Assembly: GCA_016178505.1 (NCBI GenBank) | Contig: JACOTG010000071.1 | Coordinates: forward strand, 1-38,893 | DNA: 38,893 nt | Reading direction: 5' to 3' | Source of the DNA: Planctomycetota bacterium | Lineage (GTDB): Bacteria; Planctomycetota; JACOTG01 | Shown: piece by piece, positions 8,715-16,477 of the stretch | How positions within the stretch are numbered: position 1 is the stretch's first letter | Layout of the letters: every line of letters starts with the position of its first letter | Position numbers and translations under genes: made by a program | The notes under the pieces: generated by a model | Seen by the model: the letters and a program-made list of their open reading frames with translations, nothing else | Told to the model about the DNA's origin: nothing | The model's database searches: none

Positions 8715-10357
8715 TGCTTTCGAAAACGACCCACGTGATTCTGGTCACGTGGACCCTTTGCGCTGCTCTTTTCGTCGGCTGCGCCGCGCCGCAACCGCAA
8801 GCTCCGTCTTCACGTCCCGGTCCGCGAAACGAGGACGAAGCGCGACTTCTCGCACGATCGCAGTCGAAGGGCTGGATCGACGTCGATCCCCGCAACGCGC
8901 TCGCGAAGAGCCAGAAACCGCGCGCGGCCGCACCGGTTGCCTCGGTCGTCGCGAAGCCGCCGGCGCCGAAGGCCGTTCCCGCGGCCAGCGTTCCGGTGAA
9001 GGCGACTCCGGACACGACGCCGATGGCCCCCTCGATCGCGCCGCCGGCGCCGATCACCTCCGTGGCCGTCGCCGACGTCCCGGCTCCCGTCGTCCCCGTC
9101 GCGGCGACCGATCCGGCCGCACCGCCGACCACGATCAATCCCGCGTCGTCGATCGAGCTGCGCGACGTCGAGCTGCGCGACCTGCTCCGGGCGACCGCAA
9201 AGCTCAGCGGCAAGAACGTCATCGTCCCGGACAGCCTCACGCAGAAGGTCACGCTGAGCCTGAACGGCATGACCCTCGACGACGCTCTCGCCGCGGTGCT
9301 CAAGGCGAATCAATTGGAGCTGGTCGAGGAATCGGGCATCTACCGGGTGAAAGCGATCGAGGGCCCGCCCCAGCCCAAGGTGCAAAGCCGAGGATTCACG
9401 CTCACGTCGGTTCCGATCGGCAATGTTCAGAAAACGATCGAGCCGCTGATGACGCCGAGCGGCAAGATGGTCATGAGCCCGGAGTCGAACTCGTTCCTCG
9501 TGATCGACATGCCGGAAGCCATCGAGCGCATCGAAGAGTTCGTGAAGCTCCTCGATCGTCGCGAACGCCAAGTCTTGATCGAGGCTCGCATCCTCGAAGT
9601 GATCCTGACGCACGATGACGAGATCGGAGTGTCGCTCGCCTTCAACGACATCTCCATCGACAACGTGACCGCGATGTTCACGCAGGATCTGCGTCCGGCA
9701 AACCGCGCGTTTCGCTTCTCGGTGCTTGGCGACTCCGGCCGCATCAACGCGGTCCTCGACGCCATCTCCCAGAAGCGCCAAGTGAATCTTCTCAGCCATC
9801 CGAGCGTCTCGACGGTGAACGGCCAGAAGGCGACGATCGAAGTGCTCGAGTCGATTCCGTACATCGACGCGACCGCGACGACGACGACCTCGGCCGGTGG
9901 CCTCGGCGCGACGACGGTCTCGCAGATCAAGTTCGTCGACAAGGGAATCACGCTCACCGTGACCCCCCTCATCGGAGAGGACCGCGTCATCAAGATGACC
10001 GTCGTGCCGGAAGTGCGGGAGCTGACCGATTTCTTCAACGGCGTGCCCGTCATCGATCGACGCAGGGTCGAAACGAGCATCCTCGTGCATGACTCGCAGA
10101 CGATCGTGATCGGCGGCCTCGTCCGCGAGAACCATGTCCAGGGCGAGACGAAGACGCCGATCCTCGGCGACATTCCGCTTCTCGGCGCGCTGTTCAGAAA
10201 GCGCCAGGACAACATCGAGAAGTCCGAGCTGCTGGTCCTCATCACGCCGCGAATCCTCGATCCGGGCGCGGACGAAGCGATCACGCAGGAGCGCCAGAAG
10301 TCGATCGAAGAGGCGCAGACGCAGTATCAGAACCAATACGACGGCGAGAAGAAGTAG
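8711..10357 (+). CDS. gspD: Secretin, outer-membrane channel of the secretion/pilus system (GspD/PilQ family)
   Basis: 548 residues, starting at ATGATG overlapping the previous stop. The signal peptide ends at LFVGC, a weak lipobox (Cys24), suggesting a lipid-anchored N-terminus. Residues 30-140 are an Ala/Pro/Val-rich linker of low complexity. An N0/STN-like domain follows (about 145-215, ASSIELRDVELRDLLRATAK), an N1-type domain (about 220-290, FTLTSVPIGNVQKTIEPLM), and the secretin barrel (about 355-520: NLLSHPSVSTVNGQKATIEV, VDKGITLTVTPLIGED, IVIGGLVRE, LGDIPLLGALFR, LLVLITPRIL). The VxxGxxLxVxP and IGGL motifs are diagnostic. With only one N1-like domain it looks closer to pilus secretins than to a long GspD. 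It is the last gene of the operon. Confidence 0.95.
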   Translation: MMLSKTTHVILVTWTLCAALFVGCAAPQPQAPSSRPGPRNEDEARLLARSQSKGWIDVDPRNALAKSQKPRAAAPVASVVAKPPAPKAVPAASVPVKATPDTTPMAPSIAPPAPITSVAVADVPAPVVPVAATDPAAPPTTINPASSIELRDVELRDLLRATAKLSGKNVIVPDSLTQKVTLSLNGMTLDDALAAVLKANQLELVEESGIYRVKAIEGPPQPKVQSRGFTLTSVPIGNVQKTIEPLMTPSGKMVMSPESNSFLVIDMPEAIERIEEFVKLLDRRERQVLIEARILEVILTHDDEIGVSLAFNDISIDNVTAMFTQDLRPANRAFRFSVLGDSGRINAVLDAISQKRQVNLLSHPSVSTVNGQKATIEVLESIPYIDATATTTTSAGGLGATTVSQIKFVDKGITLTVTPLIGEDRVIKMTVVPEVRELTDFFNGVPVIDRRRVETSILVHDSQTIVIGGLVRENHVQGETKTPILGDIPLLGALFRKRQDNIEKSELLVLITPRILDPGADEAITQERQKSIEEAQTQYQNQYDGEKK

Positions 10358-10373
10358 GCCGCCGAGTCTCGTC

Positions 10374-10435
10374 GGCTCGCATCGCGCGAGCCAAGGACCC
10401 GTGAAAGAACACTCGCGTTATTTTTTCACGGATCC
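10374..10435 (+). terminator. Paired hairpins at the end of the secretion operon
   Basis: GGCTCGC (10374-10380) pairs with GCGAGCC (10386-10392). A second inverted repeat has arms at 10395-10406 (GGACCCGTGAAA) and 10424-10435 (TTTCACGGATCC), 11 of 12 positions complementary, with a T6 run (10421-10426) running into the second arm. This is a plausible transcription stop after the secretin, 16 bases before the next start, though the loop of the second hairpin is long. Confidence 0.5.
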
Positions 10436-10450
10436 TAACCTACCCGCCCG

Positions 10451-11254
10451 ATGAACACGGGCGGGATCGAGAGCGCGGGGAGGCGGACATCCCTCCTCGC
10501 GCTCGGCTTCGTCGCCGGGTTCGCAAGCGCACTCTTCGGCATCGGCGGCGGACTCGTCGTCGTGCCGTTCCTGACGATCGTGCTCGACGTTCCCGTCAAG
10601 CGCGCCATCGGTACGTCGCTTGCCTGCGTCGTCGTCGTCGCAGTGGTCGGCGTGATCGCCGAGCTGCTCTATCGGCCGACGAACGTGCGATTCGAGCCGG
10701 GACTCGTCCTCGCCCTCGGCTCCATGGTCGGCGCGAGACTCGGCGCCGCCCTCGTGAAGGTCCTTCCGGCGCGGGTTCTCTCGAAGCTATTCGCAGCGTT
10801 CGTCATCCTGGCTGGGCTCAAGATGCTCGGCCTCGTTCTTGGCGGCCACGCGAAGACGGGGTTCGCACTCGAAGAGTTCGCGGCACTGCCGATCGCCACG
10901 CTCGTCGCCATCGGACTCTTCGCCGGATTGGCGTCGTCCCTCTTCGGGGTCGGTGGTGGCATCGTGATCGTTCCGGCGCTCACCTTCTTCTCGACCGACA
11001 TTTCCGTCGTCGCGGCACGCGCGACATCGCTGCTGACGATCGTTCCGACGTCGATCGTGGGGACGATCGCGCATCGGCGCATCGGAAACGTCGACGAGTC
11101 GATCGCACGGCGGCTCCTGCCGCTCGCGTTCGTCGGATCGATCGCGGGCGTGCTCGTCGCGAACCACGTCGGCGAGTTGTCGATCGCCCGCGCGTTCGGC
11201 GTCTTCCTGCTCATCGCTGCTTCGTGGATCTTGTTCCGTCGCGACGTGAAATGA
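10451..11254 (+). CDS. TauE/SafE family membrane permease (sulfite/organosulfonate exporter-like)
   Basis: 267 residues, all hydrophobic segments (about 8 helices). The family's repeated signature occurs twice: FASALFGIGGGLVVVPFL near residues 24-41 and LASSLFGVGGGIVIVPAL near 158-175, the two halves of an inverted-repeat transporter. Members move sulfite, sulfoacetate, sulfonates or related anions; the substrate here cannot be read from sequence, and no sulfur-metabolism gene lies nearby. It follows the terminator-like region, so it is probably its own transcription unit. Confidence 0.9.
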   Translation: MNTGGIESAGRRTSLLALGFVAGFASALFGIGGGLVVVPFLTIVLDVPVKRAIGTSLACVVVVAVVGVIAELLYRPTNVRFEPGLVLALGSMVGARLGAALVKVLPARVLSKLFAAFVILAGLKMLGLVLGGHAKTGFALEEFAALPIATLVAIGLFAGLASSLFGVGGGIVIVPALTFFSTDISVVAARATSLLTIVPTSIVGTIAHRRIGNVDESIARRLLPLAFVGSIAGVLVANHVGELSIARAFGVFLLIAASWILFRRDVK

Positions 11255-11367
11255 TCTCGGGTGACGGACTGGTCCAGCACGAATCTCGGATCTGGATCGT
11301 CTCGACGGGCCGGTGACGGTGTAGATTCATCGCGTCGACGGGCACGAAACGACGGGAGGGCACGGCG

Positions 11368-12285
11368 CTGAGTCCGAGATCCGACACGTTCCGCAAAGCG
11401 GCGGCGTTCGTCGCCTTGATGGTCATCTGGTCGACGACGTGGGGATTCATCAAGGCGGGCGTCGATGACGAGCATGTACCCCCGTTCGCGTTCGCGTCGG
11501 CGCGGATGCTCCTCGGCGCGGTCATCATGCTCGGCGTTCTTCGCGCGAACGGCGAATCGCTTCCCCGTACCGGTCAGGAATGGCGGTCGCTCGGTGTCAT
11601 GAGCTTCTTCATGATCACGATCCCGTACGCGGGCATCTACATCGCCGAGCGCCGCATCCCGTCGGGGCTCGCTGCCGTCATCAACGCCATGATTCCGGTT
11701 CTCGTTTCAGTGTTGGCGCACTATCAACTGGAAGACGATCGGCTGACGGCGCGAAAGGCGTTGGGAATCACCGTTGCGTTTCTCGGCGTCGCCATCTTGT
11801 GCCGGCGCGGGTTCGACTTCGGCCCCAATGGGATCTCGCTGAGCGGCGCGTTCCTCGCGAGCGTCGGCGCCGCACTGATGGCCGCGACGAGCACCGCATT
11901 CGCCACCGTGCTGAGCAAGCGCCACTCGCGCACATCGACACCGCTCGCCACGACCGCCGTCCAGTTTCTCGTGGGTGGCGTTCTCCTCGCGGTGCCGGCG
12001 GCCGTCCTCGAGCACCGCGAGATCGCCGCGTGGCGCCCCACGGTGAAGTCGATCGAAGCACTCCTGTACCTCACCGTCTTTGGTTCGTGCGTGGCGTTCA
12101 GCATCTACTTCTGGCTGGTTCGGCACGTGAAAGCAACGACGGTATCTCTCATCTCCTACCTCATCCCATTCCTCGCGATCTCGGTCGGCGCCCTCGTCCG
12201 TCATGAGCCCGTCACGGTCGAGCTGGTCGTGGGCCTCGCTGCCATCTTGTCGGGCGCGGCGCTCGTGCAGTTCGCGCGGTCGTAG
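11368..12285 (+). CDS. EamA/DMT-superfamily transporter with probable CTG start
   Basis: Two EamA repeats of five helices each (MVIWSTTWGFIKAGV ... LGVAILCRRGFDF and GAFLASVGAALMAATSTAFA ... LVVGLAAILSGAALVQF). The family exports small metabolites or amino acids. In frame there is no ATG before 11419, and starting there or at TTG 11416 cuts the first helix to about 13 residues. A CTG at 11368 has GGGAGG at 11354-11359, 8 bases upstream, restores a full helix (AAAFVALMVIWSTTWGFI) and gives 305 residues, the usual family length. No ATG, GTG or TTG lies between the upstream in-frame stop (11314-11316) and 11416. The CTG start is therefore inferred; the transporter call is firm. Confidence 0.85.
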   Translation: MSPRSDTFRKAAAFVALMVIWSTTWGFIKAGVDDEHVPPFAFASARMLLGAVIMLGVLRANGESLPRTGQEWRSLGVMSFFMITIPYAGIYIAERRIPSGLAAVINAMIPVLVSVLAHYQLEDDRLTARKALGITVAFLGVAILCRRGFDFGPNGISLSGAFLASVGAALMAATSTAFATVLSKRHSRTSTPLATTAVQFLVGGVLLAVPAAVLEHREIAAWRPTVKSIEALLYLTVFGSCVAFSIYFWLVRHVKATTVSLISYLIPFLAISVGALVRHEPVTVELVVGLAAILSGAALVQFARS

Positions 12286-12294
12286 CAGCGCGCG

Positions 12295-12324
12295 TTGATC
12301 CGGCGCAAAGTGCCGTGCTAAGGT
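12295..12324 (+). promoter_or_regulatory. Possible promoter of metG
   Basis: TTGATC (12295-12300), an 18-base spacer, and TAAGGT (12319-12324), 25 bases before the GTG start. The -35 is the same hexamer, with the same spacing, as the better promoter at 14633. The -10 is weak (3 of 6). Confidence 0.35.
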
Positions 12325-12348
12325 CTGCCCCTTTGCCTGGAGGCTCTC

Positions 12349-14562
12349 GTGACCGAACGTTATCTCGTGACCTCGGCGCTGCCGTACGCGAACGGCGCCA
12401 TCCACTTCGGTCACATCGTCGGTGCGTACCTCCCCGCGGACATCTTCGTCCGATACCAGCGCATGGTCGGAAGCGACGTCCTGTTCATCTGCGGCACCGA
12501 CGAGCACGGCGTGCCGATCACCATCAACGCCGAGAAAGCGGGTCTCACGCCGCAGGCCTTCGTCGATCGGAATCACGAGCTGATCAAGGGCATCTTCGAG
12601 AAGATCCGCATCTCGTTCGACCACTTCTCGCGAACGACGCGCAAGGTCCACTACGACGTATCGCAGGAGTTCTTCACCGTTCTATTGAAGCAGGGATTCA
12701 TCGCGGAGGGCAGCGAGCCCCAGTTCTACTGCCCGAACGACAAACGATTCCTTGCGGACCGCTACGTCGAGGGAGAGTGTCCGAATTGCGGCGCCTCGGG
12801 TGCGCGCGGCGACGAGTGCCCGAAGTGCGGTAGCTGGCTCGATCCGAAGACGCTCAAGAACCCGAGATGCAAGCTTTGCGGCGCCACGCCCGAAGCGCGC
12901 GAAACGGTTCAGTGGTACCTGCACCTCGAGAAGTTCCAATTCGAACTCGAACAGTGGATCGCGTCGAAGAACGAGCGCTGGAAGCCCAACGTCCTTCGGT
13001 TCGTCCGCGGGCTTCTCGCGGAGGGACTCCACGAACGATCGATCAGCCGCGACCTCGCTTGGGGCGTGCCGATCCCGCTGCCGAACGCCGAAGGGAAGGT
13101 CCTTTACGTCTGGTTCGATGCGCCCATCGGCTACGTCTCGGCGACGAAGGAATGGTTCGCCTCGAACGGACAGCCGGAACGGTGGAAGGACTATTGGTTC
13201 GAGACCGCGACGAACAAGCCGAAGCTGATCCACTTCATTGGCAAGGACAACATCCCGTTTCACGCGATCGTGTTCCCGGCGATGCTGATGGGAATGAAGC
13301 ACGCCGGGATCCCGTACGTCCTCCCGGAAAACGTTCCGGCCAACGAGTTCTTCAACCTCGAGGGACGGAAGTTCAACAAGAGCGAAGGCTGGGACATCGA
13401 TCTCGAGGCGTTCTTCGCGCGATATTCGGTCGACTCCCTGCGATACGCGCTCGCGGCGCTCTCCCCCGAAACCGCAGACTCCGAGTTCACGTGGAAGGGG
13501 TTCCAGGCGAGGAACAACTCCGAGCTAGCGGACGTCGTCGGGAACCTCGCCTCGCGGGTGGTGAGTTTCTGCCATGCGCACTTCGACGGAAAGGTCCCGG
13601 CTTTCGGCGATCCCGGAGCCTTCGGCAAGCAGCTGCTCGACGAACGCGACAAGGCGCCGCGGCTGATCGGGAGTTGGATTCAGCGCTTCGAGCTGCGAAA
13701 TGCCCTTCAGGAGTGGCTGCATCTCGCTCGCCTCACCAACAAGTACCTCGAAGAGACTCAGCCGTGGACGAAGCGCAAGACGGATGCGCTCGCGTCGGGT
13801 ACGAGCCTCCATGTCGCGCTCCGGGCCCTGCGAACACTCGCCATCACCGGCGCGCCGTTCGTTCCAGACGGGATGCAGCGGCTTTGGTTCATGCTCGGAC
13901 AGCGCGGTCCCGTCGAAAAGCAGCCGTGGGACGACGCGATCGTTCAGATCCAGCCCGGCACGCGCCTCGGCCCGGCCGATGTGCTTTTCCCGAAAATCGA
14001 CGACGCCGTCATCGACGAGGAGATCCGACTCCTCCACGTGCGGGCAGCGGCAAAGACGTCCGAAGTCGCGGCGCGCACGCAGCCCGGCGCCCCGGCGTCG
14101 GCGCGTCCGCGTCCGGCCCCGGATTCAACTAGACACGAACATGAAGAAGGAGCCCGAAAGCCCATGGAATCCGAACAGAATCCTGCCGTAGCCGCGGCGA
14201 CCGCGCCGCCCGTTTCCCCGGCGTTCGCCCCGATCAAGGAGCAGATCGACTACGAGCTGTTCTCGAAGCTCGACCTTCGCGTCGGCCGCATCCTCGAGGC
14301 GGAGGTCGTCCCGAAGTCGAAGAACCTCCTCCGACTCAAAGTGGACATTGGAATCGAGACGCGACAGGTTCTCGCCGGGATTTCGCAATGTTACGCGCCG
14401 GCATCGCTCATCGGGCGGCAGGTCGTCGTGCTCGCCAACCTCCAGCCGCGCAAGCTCATGGGGCTCGAGTCGCAAGGAATGGTGCTGGCCGGCCACCTGG
14501 GCGACGCTGCCGTCATTCTCGTCCCTGAAAAAGAGGCGACCGTCGGCGGCATCGTGAAATGA
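12349..14562 (+). CDS. metG: Methionine-tRNA ligase with C-terminal tRNA-binding domain
   Basis: 737 residues, GTG start with GGAGG 5 bases upstream. It charges tRNA-Met in the cytoplasm. The class I catalytic core has the HIGH motif as HFGH (19-22) and the KMSKS loop as KFNKS (GRKFNKSEGWDID), with Phe for Met and Asn for the first Ser. The knuckle region carries three CxxC pairs (CPNC, CPKC, CKLC) plus an extra Cys upstream, pointing to a two-zinc form. The anticodon-binding helical domain is at about 395-545. After a low-complexity linker (about 570-625) comes an EMAP/Trbp111 OB-fold (FSKLDLRVGRILEAEVVPKS ... KLMGLESQGMVLAG), which dimerises and improves tRNA binding. The whole length fits the long bacterial MetG form. 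Confidence 0.97.
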   Translation: MTERYLVTSALPYANGAIHFGHIVGAYLPADIFVRYQRMVGSDVLFICGTDEHGVPITINAEKAGLTPQAFVDRNHELIKGIFEKIRISFDHFSRTTRKVHYDVSQEFFTVLLKQGFIAEGSEPQFYCPNDKRFLADRYVEGECPNCGASGARGDECPKCGSWLDPKTLKNPRCKLCGATPEARETVQWYLHLEKFQFELEQWIASKNERWKPNVLRFVRGLLAEGLHERSISRDLAWGVPIPLPNAEGKVLYVWFDAPIGYVSATKEWFASNGQPERWKDYWFETATNKPKLIHFIGKDNIPFHAIVFPAMLMGMKHAGIPYVLPENVPANEFFNLEGRKFNKSEGWDIDLEAFFARYSVDSLRYALAALSPETADSEFTWKGFQARNNSELADVVGNLASRVVSFCHAHFDGKVPAFGDPGAFGKQLLDERDKAPRLIGSWIQRFELRNALQEWLHLARLTNKYLEETQPWTKRKTDALASGTSLHVALRALRTLAITGAPFVPDGMQRLWFMLGQRGPVEKQPWDDAIVQIQPGTRLGPADVLFPKIDDAVIDEEIRLLHVRAAAKTSEVAARTQPGAPASARPRPAPDSTRHEHEEGARKPMESEQNPAVAAATAPPVSPAFAPIKEQIDYELFSKLDLRVGRILEAEVVPKSKNLLRLKVDIGIETRQVLAGISQCYAPASLIGRQVVVLANLQPRKLMGLESQGMVLAGHLGDAAVILVPEKEATVGGIVK

Positions 14563-14600
14563 CGCGAGGTCGCGGCCGGGTGACTTCGCGGCGATGGGCG

Positions 14601-14623
14601 CCGTCGCGGGCCTTCGGCGACGG
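14601..14623 (+). terminator. Hairpin between metG and the enzyme I-like gene
   Basis: CCGTCGC (14601-14607) pairs with GCGACGG (14617-14623) around a 9-base loop. It lies 38 bases after the metG stop and just before the next promoter, so it may end metG transcription, but there is no T-run. Confidence 0.4.
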
Positions 14624-14632
14624 GGAGCGGCG

Positions 14633-14662
14633 TTGATCCGCCTCTCCGCGCTTCCGTATAAT
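14633..14662 (+). promoter_or_regulatory. Sigma70-like promoter of the enzyme I-like gene
   Basis: TTGATC (14633-14638), 18-base spacer, and a perfect TATAAT (14657-14662). The expected transcription start is near 14669, giving a leader of about 58 bases. This is the best-matching promoter in the window. Confidence 0.65.
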
Positions 14663-14674
14663 GCCCGAATTCCG

Positions 14675-14722
14675 GGGCGATGCCCCCTTCGGCATCGGCC
14701 CATCCCCCCAGGCTAGGGGAGG
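14675..14722 (+). promoter_or_regulatory. Structured mRNA leader with exposed or masked Shine-Dalgarno
   Basis: GGGC-GATGCC (75-84 of this hundred) pairs with GGCATC-G-GCCC (91-101), one bulged G, loop CCCTTC, forming a hairpin almost at the predicted 5' end. It is followed by a C6 run (14704-14709), four bases of which can pair with GGGG of the ribosome-binding site AGGGGAGG (14715-14722), 4 bases before the ATG. Pairing with the C-run would hide the ribosome-binding site, so translation could be controlled here; this is inference from base pairing alone. Confidence 0.35.
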
Positions 14723-14726
14723 TTGA

Positions 14727-16472
14727 ATGCTCACCGGATTCCCCGCTTCTCCCGGAATCGCAAAGGGTAAGGCCATCGTCCGCTTGCGCGGGCTCGAGCA
14801 ACTCACCGCGGCGAAAATCGCCGACGACGAAGTCGAGGCCGAGGTCAAGCGTTTCCACGACGCCCTCCGCGATTCCCGCGAGCAGCTCGAAGAGCTCAAG
14901 CGCGAGCTCCTCGCCAAGGGCGACGTCCCCGAGAGAGACGTCAAAATCCTCGACGTCCACATCGTCTGCCTCGGCGACCCGGTCTTCGTCCAGGACGTCG
15001 AAAAGGCGGTTCGGGGCGAGAAGCTGAATCTCGAAGGCTCCCTCTCGAGGGTGATCACGAACTTCGCTCGGATCGTGGAGCTCGTCGAAAACGCCTACAT
15101 CAAAGAGCGGCTGTCCGACATCCGCGAAGTCGCCGTCCGCATCCTCAAGAACGTCCGGAGGAACGGGACGGCTCCAGGCGCCGCCGACGAGCTTCCGCCC
15201 GACGGCTACATCCTCGTGACGGAAGAGCTTCACGTGGCCGACGTGCTCGGGTCCGAGCGAGCGCTCTTGCGCGGCGTCGTCACCGAAAAAGGTGGACGAA
15301 CGTCACACGCAGCGATCATGGCTCGGTCGCTCGGCATCCCGATGGTGATCAACGTCTCGGAGGTCACGAAGAAGATCAAGGACGGAACGTTCGTCCTGTT
15401 CGACGGGAGCGTCGGGACGGTTTACCTCGACCCCTCGATCGAAGTGCGCAGCGAGTACGAGAAGCTGGAGAAGGAATTCCACCAGCACCAGCAGGAGTAT
15501 CAGGAGGTTCTCGGCAAGGAGAGCAAGACCCAAGACGGAACGCCGGTGTACCTCTACGCGAGCGCGGGAAAGCCGAGCGACGTCGAGGCATCGATTCCCT
15601 ACAACATCGCCGGCATCGGTTTGTACCGAACGGAATACGACTTCCTGCTCGGCAAGAGCCTCCCGACCGAGGAGGCGCTGTTCGACTCGTATCGTGCGAC
15701 GTCCAAGCTCGCGGGCGAACGGCCGATCATCGTGCGGCTCCTCGACCTCGATTCGAGCCGAAGCTTCGGCGGACGACACCTCGTACGCGAGCCGAACCCC
15801 GCGCTCGGCCTCCGATCGCTTCGGCTCCTTCTCCAAGACAACGAGCTCCTCGAGCTGCAGCTTCGCGCAATCTTGAGGGCGAACGCCGCGGGGAACCTCT
15901 GGATCCTCTTTCCGTTCGTGACGACGCCCGACGACGTGCGTTCCGCGAGGGAGAAGGTCTCGGAGGTCGCGGCGGCGTTGAAAGCAAAGAAAACGCCGCA
16001 CGCGCTGCCCCGCCGAGTCGGGGCGCTCGTCGAGGTGCCGGGACTGCTCCCCGTGCTGGACGTCGTCCTTCGCGAAGTCGACTTCGTGACGATCGGCCTC
16101 GACAATCTGACGCAGTACTTGATGGCCGCCGACCGGAACAACGGGCTCCTATGGAACTACCTCGAGATGAGTCAACCGGCGATCTTCCGCACGATCCGTT
16201 CGATCCTCGAACACGCGGCCGCGGCGGGCAAGGACGTCTTCGCGTTCGGTGAGATGGTGCGCGACCCGTTGTTCACGCCATTCTTGATCGGCGCGGGACT
16301 GCGCCACTTTTCGCTGTCGCCCGTCTCGATCCCTCGAATCAAGCAAGTGCTCTTGAAGTGCCGCGTTTCGGCCTCGGAGGCGTTCGCGGCAGAAGTGCTG
16401 GCGCAAGAGTCGAAGGAAGCCATCAAGGCCCTCCTCGCACGAAAGTTCGAAGACGTCTTGGCGCGGAGTTGA
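14727..16472 (+). CDS. PTS enzyme I-like protein lacking the catalytic cysteine
   Basis: 581 residues, the length of enzyme I, which takes phosphate from PEP and passes it to HPr. The N-terminal domain starts with GFPASPGIAKGKA; the phosphohistidine site GGRTSHAAIMARSLGIP is intact (His194). In the PEP-binding barrel several signatures are kept (GLYRTEYDFL, NPALGLRSLRLLL, GALVEVPG, IGLDNLTQYLMAADRNN), but two key ones are changed. The usual LDIGGDK reads LDLDSSRS, and the catalytic Cys of the CGE motif is Phe507 (FAFGEMVRD). In known enzyme I the Cys protonates the enolpyruvate and its loss abolishes turnover. HPr and EII genes are absent from the window. It may be a regulatory or altered-chemistry paralogue. 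The secreted-protein gene starts 5 bases downstream. Confidence 0.88.
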   Translation: MLTGFPASPGIAKGKAIVRLRGLEQLTAAKIADDEVEAEVKRFHDALRDSREQLEELKRELLAKGDVPERDVKILDVHIVCLGDPVFVQDVEKAVRGEKLNLEGSLSRVITNFARIVELVENAYIKERLSDIREVAVRILKNVRRNGTAPGAADELPPDGYILVTEELHVADVLGSERALLRGVVTEKGGRTSHAAIMARSLGIPMVINVSEVTKKIKDGTFVLFDGSVGTVYLDPSIEVRSEYEKLEKEFHQHQQEYQEVLGKESKTQDGTPVYLYASAGKPSDVEASIPYNIAGIGLYRTEYDFLLGKSLPTEEALFDSYRATSKLAGERPIIVRLLDLDSSRSFGGRHLVREPNPALGLRSLRLLLQDNELLELQLRAILRANAAGNLWILFPFVTTPDDVRSAREKVSEVAAALKAKKTPHALPRRVGALVEVPGLLPVLDVVLREVDFVTIGLDNLTQYLMAADRNNGLLWNYLEMSQPAIFRTIRSILEHAAAAGKDVFAFGEMVRDPLFTPFLIGAGLRHFSLSPVSIPRIKQVLLKCRVSASEAFAAEVLAQESKEAIKALLARKFEDVLARS

Positions 16473-16477
16473 GCCTC

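Noticed and set aside
8810..10336. 508-codon open frame on the minus strand opposite the secretin
   Set aside because: Arg/Asp/His-rich sequence without motifs, mirrored on a certain secretin gene.
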